Below are positions 45,080 to 53,017 of a stretch of DNA of 64,000 nucleotides, piece by piece (within the stretch, counting starts at the first letter, position 1; each line of letters begins with the position of its first letter). Under the pieces are notes generated by a model. The model was not told the DNA's origin. It ran no database searches and saw nothing but the letters and a program-made list of their open reading frames with translations. Source of the stretch: an uncultured Ruegeria sp. GTDB lineage: Bacteria > Pseudomonadota > Alphaproteobacteria > Rhodobacterales > Rhodobacteraceae. The stretch is taken from assembly GCF_947497005.1 (NCBI RefSeq), contig NZ_CANMFF010000009.1, forward strand, positions 1 through 64,000, given 5' to 3'. Position numbers and translations under genes: made by a program.

Positions 45080-45721
45080 ATGAGTGTTGAACTTGCTCGC
45101 CATCGCGTCTTAGATTGCCTTGCCGCAAACAGAAAATGCAATGTGGGTTTATTCGGGCGAAACAAGGTGTTCGTGTGTGAGCGCGGTCCAACAGGGTCTT
45201 CCGAGTTACTCACGCTGATACATGCAGATGATCGCTATGGCGATAGATTTTGGTATGGCCACGTATCAAGACCACTTGGGTCCCCGAACTACATTGCTGT
45301 TCTCGTTTGGTCCACAAAGCTGGTTAAGTGTAAGATCGGCTCGGATGAGATCACGCAGGTTGAGAAGTACGCTTTCACTATCGCCAATGACGAGCGCTTC
45401 CGTTCTGTGAAGACACGTTGGAGCTTCTGGGTGATATCCAATGATATGGACGATTATGCAGCTACAAAGACCCGGCAAAAAGACCAGCCGCCTGGTCGCG
45501 TGTTTATCTCAGACGACGGTAACGTCGAGGTATGGGTGAAAAGTTGGGCTGAGGTCCTAAACGCTTGCAAGGCCCGAATGCATTTTGTCCAGGAGCAGTT
45601 GAAGGCCAACGTCGATAAGGACACTGCATTACAGTACTTAAAAAGGACCTATGACAAATACCTGGTAGGGATAGCCGAAGAGCATGCGGAGGATTCAGAA
45701 GTAGCAGAGGTCGAATCTTAG
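45080..45721 (+). pseudogene. Probable C-terminal fragment of a large ATPase
   Basis: A 213-residue frame. From about residue 110, TRWSFWVISNDMDDYA, RQKDQPPGRVF, VWVKSWAEVLNACKARM and ALQYLKRTYDKYL look to me like the tail of a larger GHKL-type ATP-binding protein; no nucleotide site is present in this piece. The N-terminal 60 residues may be junction sequence. It starts about 95 bases after attR, so the rest was probably lost in a rearrangement. It could instead be a complete short gene. Confidence 0.45.
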
Positions 45722-45958
45722 GGCCCACATACTCAGAAGTGCCTATGCGAACCTCACGCCGTAGGAGTATGTACTCCAGCAGTGCCAATGTCTGCTTCAC
45801 GGATGTGACAACGCGCATGTCGCAGCTGCGGCGAATAACTGCTTCCCACCCACCTGTTGAAGCCACATGCCCTTTTGGGCCAGGCGCCGCGATGGTCGTT
45901 AACGCACACTTGAGATTTTACCTGCCAATCGGCATTGTGGCCTGCGCCCAATCGAAGC

Positions 45959-46262
45959 TCAAGGTTTCTTGGAGTCCAAACTTACGTGGTCTCTAAGCAT
46001 TTCAAGGATCCCGTTGCGCAGGTCGTCCCTGGCGTAAGTTACTGTGAGCAGTGCTTGATCAATCTTTTCGTCGTCGCCGGTGGAAAAGGCTTTCTTCAGC
46101 AATGCAAATTGAGCTTTGTTATCCTTTGCGAACGCGTACTCTTCTTCGATGCTATTGATGGCATGGATGCTCAGACGAGCGCGATTGATGAGCCACGGCC
46201 GATGCAGCCGGTCCGTGAATATGGTCGACCGAATTCGGAGGGCAAGCTCAAATGACGTTCGT
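45959..46262 (-). pseudogene. Start-less coding remnant opposite the TniB-like gene
   Basis: On the minus strand a frame of about 96 residues ends in TGA at 45959 and reads RPWLINRARLSIHAINSIEE, AFAKDNKAQFALLKKAFSTG and ILEMLRDHVSL. The composition is protein-like, unlike the other frames. It has no usable start codon and is cut at 46268 by a stop close to the TniB-like ATG, so it looks like the end of a gene broken by insertion. Family unknown. Confidence 0.5.
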
Positions 46263-47229
46263 CAATCAAGCCAAAGCGAAGCATTTGAAGATTTTGAAGG
46301 ATGCTCATTATGAATTTCCACGGACGCATCGGCTCAACGAAGCAGTTGAATGGGCATTCACAGACTATTTCGTCAACGCAGAAATTCGACAGGAAACAGG
46401 AAAGGGGTTTGAGGCCAAAGCTTTGCTTGTCGTTGGACCCTCGCGTGTGGGAAAGACCGCAGAGATCGACAAGATTCGCTACGAGCTGGACCGTTGCAAG
46501 CTATCGATGCCGGATGGGCGTCCTGCGAAAATGGTCAAAATTACACTGCGCGGTATTTCATCGTGGAAATCGCTTGGAACACACACATTAAGCGAGTTGG
46601 GTTTCAATAGCAGAAGCTCTTCGAACCAAAGCCAGATTTGGGATCTTGTCGCATTCCATGCCCAAGCCCATGGGGTGGTTTGCATACACTATGATGAATG
46701 TCAGCACATCTTTTCTGGTAAGTCAGCCGATGTGCAAGACAATCTGATTGACTGTTTCAAATCACTCCTCAAGCAACCTGCCTGGCCCCTTATGCTCGTG
46801 TTTTCCGGCGTGCAGCAGCTCAAAGAATTTATCCTGCGGGAAGAACAGCTAAGGTACTTAGTCAGGACTGTCACTTTCAATGAAATAGACCCCCTTTGCG
46901 AAGAAGATCTGATCGAGCTGAACAAGCTTTGCTTCGCCTACGCCGACCGCGTCAGCGTAGATTTTTCGGAGATCAGCAACTCAGATTTTCACCAAAGGCT
47001 TTCATTTTCTTGCGCTGACAGATGGGGTTTGGTCATAGAGCTCTTGATTGAGGCCCTAACACTGGCCAAGACCGAGAACCAAAGCAAGATTGAAAAACGG
47101 CATTTCTGCAGAGCATTTACTGACCGATTTGAACTCAAGCCAAACCATTCACCATTTTCGGTTGAGCAGTATGAAGAGTTCTTCCGTCGCGAAGCTATCT
47201 TGGAGATGTGGTTGCGCGATCAAGACTAA
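46252..47229 (+). CDS. TniB/TnsC-like AAA ATPase
   Basis: A 325-residue ATPase of the transposition-helper class. Walker A is GPSRVGKT near residue 65 and Walker B CIHYDECQ near 148. Later LMLVFSGVQQLKEFI and YLVRTVTFNEIDPL fit the sensor and domain pattern of TniB. TniB cooperates with a TniA transposase to direct insertion. No tniA or tniQ is next to it, so it seems to be an orphan or relic. The start ATG at 46252 lacks a clear ribosome site. Confidence 0.8.
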   Translation: MTFVNQAKAKHLKILKDAHYEFPRTHRLNEAVEWAFTDYFVNAEIRQETGKGFEAKALLVVGPSRVGKTAEIDKIRYELDRCKLSMPDGRPAKMVKITLRGISSWKSLGTHTLSELGFNSRSSSNQSQIWDLVAFHAQAHGVVCIHYDECQHIFSGKSADVQDNLIDCFKSLLKQPAWPLMLVFSGVQQLKEFILREEQLRYLVRTVTFNEIDPLCEEDLIELNKLCFAYADRVSVDFSEISNSDFHQRLSFSCADRWGLVIELLIEALTLAKTENQSKIEKRHFCRAFTDRFELKPNHSPFSVEQYEEFFRREAILEMWLRDQD

Positions 47230-47252
47230 GCACTTCCAGAAGTTATGCTGCG

Positions 47253-47278
47253 ACACCCGCTTTCAGCGGGTGTTTTTT
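47253..47278 (+). terminator. Intrinsic terminator after the TniB-like gene
   Basis: ACACCCGCT and AGCGGGTGT enclose TTC and are followed by seven T. It may also be the original terminator of tRNA-Lys, displaced by the accessory DNA; this is a guess. Confidence 0.8.
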
Positions 47279-47890
47279 TGTCGGCCTACATGTGTTTCTA
47301 CAAGGTTATGAGTTTCGCCTGCACACATATGGTTAAATAGCCGATAGTTCTGGAATTTCATTAATATTATCAACTAGTTAATCGCATTTCGTTTGGAGCG
47401 GGTCAAAAATTGCACTCTTATGCGTTACTGACATTAAGACGCAGAGATATGCAAGCCGTGGGGTGCGAGGCGCGTCGCGGATTGTACAAAATCGCCTTCG
47501 TTTTGCGAGAACTGCAGCCGTTACCTATCAACGGGTGGTTGAAGTATCAGTTTTGTCCATAAAAAATTGTCTTTTTCGGGTAAAACCGATAGGTTTTTCC
47601 GAAAGGTGGAAAACACCGGGGGCAGTGAGAAAGCAGATGCGACAGGCAAAAACACGTGTTTTGCGAACAAAAATACCCTCACGTCTAAAGGGAAAGCGAG
47701 ATGGCCTATTTTTCTTATGGGGAGAGATTGAGCGCGCGCGTTTAAATGCCGAAGGCGGTAATCCATCTGATGCAAAAGCCTCGGAAGAGGCGGGTGCAAC
47801 CATGAACAGAGCGTCAAATGGATCTGGGCTGATGCCGGTAGACGAGTTTATCTTCTACTGAAGCGGTTTGCTTGACTGACCCAGCCCGAA
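47279..47890. other. AT-rich 612-base gap without a supportable gene
   Basis: A frame at 47463-47861 is open but its content is implausible. The part around 47330-47420 and 47550-47600 is strongly AT-rich. The accessory DNA ends somewhere in this gap. I saw no inverted ends that would define a transposon. Confidence 0.45.
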
Positions 47891-48433
47891 CTATTCCTTT
47901 TCGAAGAAAAGGATCACTTCGCCTAACCGAAGGCCATATCGCGATACGTAAGCGCGGTTGAGTAGGCGATCATCATCCAGAAGCCACATCCAGTCGTCAA
48001 AGTTTACGCGCATTGTACCCTCTTTGATCGGCAGATCGATCTTGTATTTCCAGTTGAAGGTGTCGCCCCGCTCGATTCCGCTGGCGGTACCCAGCACACC
48101 CGGAGCCGTGCCGGTCCATGTATCTTCTCCGGTCTTGGTCAATGACCAGACACGTTGCTCGGTCGCGCCATCGTCGTAGACAAAATCTTCGACCAGCGTC
48201 AGCGTTTTCCCATCCCAGGTGCCATCGATGTCGACTGTAAACCTGCGTGGAATATTCCCTAGCACATCCTGAAACTGACCATAAGCCACTGTTTTGCCTT
48301 CGAAGAATTCCTCGAGATTCAGCTTGCGATCTGAGAGAAACGTTTTTGAAACCCGTGGTTTGCTGGAACACGCCGCCAGCAGCGCAAGGCTTGCGACGGC
48401 AATGAATGCGATAAGTGACCGCGCAAAGATCAT
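47891..48433 (-). CDS. DUF3833 lipoprotein
   Basis: A 180-residue protein with a lipoprotein signal (LALLAACSS, cysteine near residue 22). The rest is a DUF3833-type lipocalin-like beta fold (YGQFQDVLGNIPRRFTVDI, WSLTKTGEDTWTG, FDDWMWLLDDDRLLNRAYVSRYG). Function unknown; a lipid-related role is possible from neighbours. It overlaps the next upstream gene by four bases and is a distant paralogue of it. Confidence 0.85.
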   Translation of the reverse strand: MIFARSLIAFIAVASLALLAACSSKPRVSKTFLSDRKLNLEEFFEGKTVAYGQFQDVLGNIPRRFTVDIDGTWDGKTLTLVEDFVYDDGATEQRVWSLTKTGEDTWTGTAPGVLGTASGIERGDTFNWKYKIDLPIKEGTMRVNFDDWMWLLDDDRLLNRAYVSRYGLRLGEVILFFEKE

Positions 48434-49047
48434 TGCAACGGTTTTCGTTCTGAAACCGCGTCGTACCGGTTGGCGCCATTCATATGGATCGGCTTTGATT
48501 TGGGGGCCGGGCGCATCGTGGCAACCAGTTCAGCAACCTTGATGCCATATTTGCGCATCTCGGACCGGTTCATGATGACGCCGTGCTCTGTCAGATACAT
48601 CCAATCCGTAACATCCAGTGTGTGCCCACCGGCGTCTTGTGGCAGAATAATACTGTAGGTCAGTTTGACCGTCGCGCCGGATATCGTGCCCTGGCCTTCG
48701 CCAACGATATCGTCCGCTTTTGCAGTAAACGTATTGCCGGTGCCCAGCGTCAGATACCACTTGCGGTTCATCTGCTTCCCATTTGAATACGCAAAAGATT
48801 CAGAAAGTGTGCCGGAGTTCCCAGCCCATTCACCGATCATGCGAGCCACAAAGCTGTTCGACATCTTGCCATTGGGGCCATAGATCAGCCCTTCGGATAG
48901 GATTTCCCCGTTCAGGTGTTCTTTGAGCGAAAAGACTGGTCCGGTTCCGGCATAGTCTAACGGGGATTGCGCCCGGAAGCTCAGCAATCGTGCGCGGACA
49001 AATATGGCGATCAGCAGGGCCAGTAGGATGATGGTGACAGCATTCAT
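48430..49047 (-). CDS. DUF3833-like protein, second copy
   Basis: A 205-residue protein with an N-terminal hydrophobic stretch (AVTIILLALLIAIFVRA) that could anchor it to the membrane. The body repeats the DUF3833 pattern (WYLTLGTGNTFTAKADDIVGEG, LDVTDWMYLTEHGVIMNRSE). It overlaps the MFS gene upstream and the DUF3833 lipoprotein downstream by four bases each. Two adjacent paralogues suggest that they act together. Confidence 0.82.
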   Translation of the reverse strand: MNAVTIILLALLIAIFVRARLLSFRAQSPLDYAGTGPVFSLKEHLNGEILSEGLIYGPNGKMSNSFVARMIGEWAGNSGTLSESFAYSNGKQMNRKWYLTLGTGNTFTAKADDIVGEGQGTISGATVKLTYSIILPQDAGGHTLDVTDWMYLTEHGVIMNRSEMRKYGIKVAELVATMRPAPKSKPIHMNGANRYDAVSERKPLQ

Positions 49048-50270
49048 TTGCTCGTGACCTCGGTTGGTAGAGTCAGAACCATCCCAAACGCCCCAAGTTT
49101 CAGAAGGCAGGGCAGCACGGCGTAGGCAAGATTGAGTGTATCGAGCGCTTGGGCAGAATTGGTTTGACCGGGTGTGAAGCCGCTGCGTTCCAACAGTGGA
49201 AGAGTGAAAAAGGCCGCCAGGGCGAGACCCAGCTTGCCGGCGAAGGACCAGATTCCAAACGCGGACGACGCGTTCAGCCCGGCTCGGGTCAGAACGACCG
49301 AGAACATGGCCGGCAACACGACCATATCCGCGCCCAGAGCAGCGCCCGAGGTGAGACAGATCATTGCAAAGCCCGCCAGGTTTCCGGCGCTCAGTGTGGC
49401 GGCGCCAATAAAACCCGCGATGGAGAGAGGCATCGCAATAATCAGTGTCTGTTTCGAGCCAATTCGATTGCTCAGCTTTGCCCAAAGCGGCACGCTTGCG
49501 CCCGCGCTTAGGAAGAACAGGATCAACAAGAGCCCGGCTTTGCCCGGCAATTGCAGACGGTCTTCCACAAAGAACAGAAACAGGGTGGAGGTGATGGCCA
49601 CGGGCAGGCTGTTGACCAATGCCAACGCCAGAAGACGCAGGCCGCCAGCCTGAGCCAAACCTGCAAATGACAAGCCTGTTCCGGTAATCGGTGCCCGTCG
49701 CCAGATCGGAATGGTCAACAGAAGAGTCGCGACCGACAACAAACCCAGAAACAGACCAAATGCGGGATAGCCTTGGGCATGCGCTCCGGCCGCAACAAAA
49801 AAGGCCGGGGCACTTGCCGCAACGATTACGCCCGTTAGTTGCCCACCTTCCCGATAGGCGGCCAACGTCATCAGCTCCTTCGCATCTGTGCGTTTCGCCA
49901 GAGTCGCACTGCGCCCGTAGAGCAGGATAGTTCCGAGGCTATAGGCCGAAAACAACAGGATCAGAACAACAGCCAACGCCAGCACACTTGCGCCTTGTTG
50001 CAGGCTGAACAGCACCGGGAATCCGATGGCAAGACCCAATGCCGCCATTGATGCAAAGACAAGCTGGCCGCCGGGCCATCTGTCTATCGCCCAGCCGATC
50101 AGCGGGTCCTGTATCAGATCCACCAATCGAATCGCCAGCAATACGGCACCGATCACTCCTAGGCCGATGCCCAGATTCACCGCCGCAAACCGCGGCAAGT
50201 GAATGTAAAGCGGGATACCCGCCGCAGCGAGCATCAGCGCATATAGACTGACCCGAGGATAGAGCATCAT
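49044..50270 (-). CDS. MFS/GPH-like transporter
   Basis: A 408-residue permease with about twelve hydrophobic segments. The N-terminal segment (LPRFAAVNLGIGLGVIGAVLL then RLVDLIQDPLIGWAIDRW) matches the GPH (MelB-like) sugar-cation symporter branch of the major facilitators. Substrate unknown. It is in a tight minus-strand operon: overlapping on both sides by four bases. Confidence 0.85.
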   Translation of the reverse strand: MMLYPRVSLYALMLAAAGIPLYIHLPRFAAVNLGIGLGVIGAVLLAIRLVDLIQDPLIGWAIDRWPGGQLVFASMAALGLAIGFPVLFSLQQGASVLALAVVLILLFSAYSLGTILLYGRSATLAKRTDAKELMTLAAYREGGQLTGVIVAASAPAFFVAAGAHAQGYPAFGLFLGLLSVATLLLTIPIWRRAPITGTGLSFAGLAQAGGLRLLALALVNSLPVAITSTLFLFFVEDRLQLPGKAGLLLILFFLSAGASVPLWAKLSNRIGSKQTLIIAMPLSIAGFIGAATLSAGNLAGFAMICLTSGAALGADMVVLPAMFSVVLTRAGLNASSAFGIWSFAGKLGLALAAFFTLPLLERSGFTPGQTNSAQALDTLNLAYAVLPCLLKLGAFGMVLTLPTEVTSK

Positions 50271-50761
50271 TTTCCCTGAAGCTTTTGCGTGAACGACGCG
50301 GACCGCGTGTTGTCACCAAGGAATACCGACATGAAACTGCGTTTAATGCCCGGATACGCCATTGTGCACGTCTTTCGACCGTTCAGCCAGAAACTGACCT
50401 TGTCAGGCCCGTCAGATACTGCAAGGAAACTATCGCCTTTGGTCACGGCCTTAAAACAAACGTCCAGTTGATCCCCAACCGGAGCAGGGCGACCGATACG
50501 TTTCATCTCGTCAAGGGTCGAGTTGACCAGCGCTTTCTTCTTGATGCTTTTGCGGTAGGTCAGCTGCAGGCCAAAATCCTCGCCCCAATTGAACGAAGCA
50601 CCGTTGGATGTGTAAAGCATGGCGTCGTAGATCGGAAAGCCAAGATAGCGGAAGGTTGCGGTGCCACGCAGTTGTGCGCTGTTCAACTCTTCCGCCACGG
50701 GTGACGCAATCAATCCGGTGGGGGTCAGCAAGGAAAGGCTCAACAACGCCGCGCGCCACAT
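50267..50761 (-). CDS. Chalcone isomerase-like periplasmic protein
   Basis: About 164 residues. A signal peptide (RAALLSLSLLTPTGLIA) is followed by the chalcone-isomerase-like fold (LRGTATFRYLGFPIYDAMLYT, LQLTYRKSIKKKALVNSTLDEM). Bacterial members do not act on flavonoids; function unknown, perhaps fatty acid binding. The ATG at 50761 gives the signal peptide directly. It starts five bases before the end of the FAD oxidoreductase gene, on the same strand. Confidence 0.85.
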   Translation of the reverse strand: MWRAALLSLSLLTPTGLIASPVAEELNSAQLRGTATFRYLGFPIYDAMLYTSNGASFNWGEDFGLQLTYRKSIKKKALVNSTLDEMKRIGRPAPVGDQLDVCFKAVTKGDSFLAVSDGPDKVSFWLNGRKTCTMAYPGIKRSFMSVFLGDNTRSASFTQKLQGK

Positions 50762-50765
50762 CCCG

Positions 50766-52097
50766 TTATTCGGCGGCAACAGAGATGGCCGGGTCTTGTC
50801 CAGGAATGGCATTGTCAGCTCCGATGGTTTGCGGGGTGCCATTTATCCGCTCGACGACATGCATCGCGCTGGCTATCCCGTCTTCGTGAAACCCGTGCCG
50901 GTTATACGCGCCGGCAAACCAGGTTCGGTTCTGTCCCTGCATCTCGCGAATTTGTCCTTGAGCCTTAAGGGCAGCTTTGTCGAATACCGGATGGGCGAAT
51001 TCGACCTGATCATAGATTTTATCTGCGGAAATCTCTGTGGAGGCGTTCAGCGTCACAAAAAGCGGGTCGCTGTCTGGAATATTCTGAAGGCGGTTCATCC
51101 AATACGTGACGCCTACATCTCCGGCATGCGAGCGATAAGTCCAGCTGGACCAGCAGGCGTGTCGCTTTGGCATCTGGCCGGGATCGCAGTGCAATGTAGC
51201 GGTGTTTGGCTGATAGCGGATCGATCCCAGCGCAGCGATTTCCGCAGGTGTCGCATCCTCGCCCAAAATGGTCAGGGACTGGTCTGAATGGGTTGCCAAA
51301 ATTATTTCGTCAAAGCGATCCACCAGACCCTGACTGCGGACTGTAACGCCGTCTTCATCCCGCGCGACCTGCTGCACAGGGCTGTCGAGGCGAATTTCAG
51401 ACCCGCGCGCCCGTAGGGCTGCATCGATCCGACGGACATATTCGATACTTCCGCCTTTGACTGTGTACCATTGGTGTTGTTTGGCGCGACCGCTGGCCAG
51501 CAATGCGTGATTTCGGAAGAACTGCACCAGCGAACGTGCAGGGAACTGGTCGACGAATTCAACCGGCGTTGACCAGATCGCACCGCACATGGGCATCAAA
51601 TAATTATACCGGAACCAGTGACCCAGACGTAGTTGCTCCACCAACTCGCCAATCGTCGTGTCATCGTCTTTGGCAGCCTCGGGGGCTTCTTTGCCAAAGC
51701 GCAGGATATCAGCGATCATCTTATAGTATGCCGGTCGCGCCAGATTACGCTTTTGCGCCGTCAATGTGCGCAGGTTGTTCAGCCCATATTCGATACGGCC
51801 ATTGTCGATCGTTGCACCAAAGCTCATCTCGCTTTTGGTCACGGGAACATTGAGCTCGCCGAAAAGCCGGGTTAGGTAAGGGTAAGTCTCATAGTTGAAA
51901 ACGATGAAGCCTGTATCGACCGGTTGATCGCGGTTTTTCCCTGCTATGACCGTGCGGGCGTGACCACCCAGTCGCGGTTCTGCCTCGTAAATGGTCACGT
52001 CGTTGTTTTCTGACAGATAGTAAGCGGCGGAAAGACCCGAAATGCCTGCACCTACAATCGCGATTTTCTTTCGGACACCCCGGGTTTCGTCGAACAT
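50766..52097 (-). CDS. FAD-dependent amine oxidase-type oxidoreductase
   Basis: About 443 residues. The N-terminal dinucleotide fold is IAIVGAGISGLSAAYYL, with E at the strand end and the GG motif RLGGHART after it. VDTGFIVFNYETYPYLT follows. This is the group of flavoproteins often near cyclopropane fatty acid genes and induced by singlet oxygen in Rhodobacter. The ATG at 52097 has GAGG upstream. First gene of the five-gene minus-strand operon; a TGATCC promoter lies at 52127-52156. Confidence 0.88.
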   Translation of the reverse strand: MFDETRGVRKKIAIVGAGISGLSAAYYLSENNDVTIYEAEPRLGGHARTVIAGKNRDQPVDTGFIVFNYETYPYLTRLFGELNVPVTKSEMSFGATIDNGRIEYGLNNLRTLTAQKRNLARPAYYKMIADILRFGKEAPEAAKDDDTTIGELVEQLRLGHWFRYNYLMPMCGAIWSTPVEFVDQFPARSLVQFFRNHALLASGRAKQHQWYTVKGGSIEYVRRIDAALRARGSEIRLDSPVQQVARDEDGVTVRSQGLVDRFDEIILATHSDQSLTILGEDATPAEIAALGSIRYQPNTATLHCDPGQMPKRHACWSSWTYRSHAGDVGVTYWMNRLQNIPDSDPLFVTLNASTEISADKIYDQVEFAHPVFDKAALKAQGQIREMQGQNRTWFAGAYNRHGFHEDGIASAMHVVERINGTPQTIGADNAIPGQDPAISVAAE

Positions 52098-52126
52098 TCC
52101 AGCCTCGTTATGTGACGTTTTACAAT

Positions 52127-52156
52127 AAGATACGCAGGGTAGGCGCAGGTGGATCA
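52127..52156 (-). promoter_or_regulatory. RpoE/ChrR-type promoter, leftward
   Basis: On the minus strand TGATCC, 18 bases, TATCTT. TGATCC is the -35 element known for the singlet-oxygen sigma factor RpoE of Rhodobacter sphaeroides. It lies about 30 bases before the FAD oxidoreductase start. Confidence 0.65.
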
Positions 52157-52230
52157 ATCCGATTAGATATTTTTAACAGATGCACTACCATGTGACTTCC
52201 TGTTACAGCTTTCGTGATTTGCTAGCCGTT

Positions 52231-52260
52231 TGATCCAACGCGGATGCGGGGCCGTATTAT
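52231..52260 (+). promoter_or_regulatory. RpoE/ChrR-type promoter, rightward
   Basis: TGATCC, 18 bases, TATTAT, about 28 bases before the SDR start. It has the same elements and spacing as the leftward promoter 75 bases away. Confidence 0.65.
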
Positions 52261-52288
52261 TGTGAAACACGAATGAAACGGCTTACAC

Positions 52289-53014
52289 ATGAGCAGCTTT
52301 GACCGAAAAACTTTTTGGATCATCGGCGCAAGCGAAGGTTTGGGTCGCGCTTTGGCTGAAGCACTCAGCCGACAGGGTGCCCAACTGATCCTGTCTGCAC
52401 GCAACATCGAGCGATTATCCGAGGTTTGTTCTGAACTTCCGAATGCGCGTGCGATCCAGTGCGATGTAACCGATTTAGACTCTGTTCGTGGCGCTGCTGC
52501 TGAGGCAGGCCGGGTCGACGGGTTGATTTATAATGCCGGTGCTTATGACCCCATGCGTTCAGCTGAGTGGGATACCGAGGCGTCGCTCAGGATGAGCGAT
52601 GTGAACTATCTGGGTGCGTTGCGGGTTCTGGGTGAAATCGTTCCGGGTTTCGTCCAGGAAGGTCAGGGAGAGATTACACTGATCGGGTCGCTGGCCGGGT
52701 ATCATGGGCTGCCTGCGGCCATCGGGTACGGGGCCAGCAAGGCCGCGTTGATTTCACTGGCCGAGACGATGCGGCACGATCTGACGGGCACCGGCGTGAC
52801 GGTGCGCATTGTGAATCCCGGCTTCATCAAAACCCGACTGACGGAAAAGAACAGTTTCAAGATGCCCATGCTGATGACGCCCGAAGATGCGGCAGACCGT
52901 GTGGTCAAGGCGATGTCACGCCGTCGCTTCCGCACAGATTTTCCGGCCCCGTTTTCCTGGTTGATCCGCCTGATCGATTATTTACCTGATCTGCTTGTCT
53001 ATCGCGGAAAGTAG
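52289..53014 (+). CDS. Short-chain dehydrogenase/reductase
   Basis: A 241-residue SDR with the NAD(P) motif IIGASEGLGRALAEAL near residue 12, IYNAGAY near 82 and the active site S-x(12)-YGASK (GSLAGYHGLPAAIGYGASKAAL near 135). Substrate unknown. It is divergent from the FAD oxidoreductase operon and shares the double TGATCC promoter region with it. Confidence 0.92.
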   Translation: MSSFDRKTFWIIGASEGLGRALAEALSRQGAQLILSARNIERLSEVCSELPNARAIQCDVTDLDSVRGAAAEAGRVDGLIYNAGAYDPMRSAEWDTEASLRMSDVNYLGALRVLGEIVPGFVQEGQGEITLIGSLAGYHGLPAAIGYGASKAALISLAETMRHDLTGTGVTVRIVNPGFIKTRLTEKNSFKMPMLMTPEDAADRVVKAMSRRRFRTDFPAPFSWLIRLIDYLPDLLVYRGK

Positions 53015-53017
53015 ACC

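Noticed and set aside
45266..45478. Minus-strand frame opposite the ATPase fragment
   Set aside because: Shadow of the better-supported plus-strand sequence.
45935..46255. Plus-strand frame overlapping the TniB-like start
   Set aside because: The minus strand of the same DNA reads a much more protein-like sequence, so this is probably its shadow, despite the four-base overlap.
47463..47861. 132-codon open frame
   Set aside because: Sequence is not protein-like over most of its length, and no ribosome site or family match is seen.
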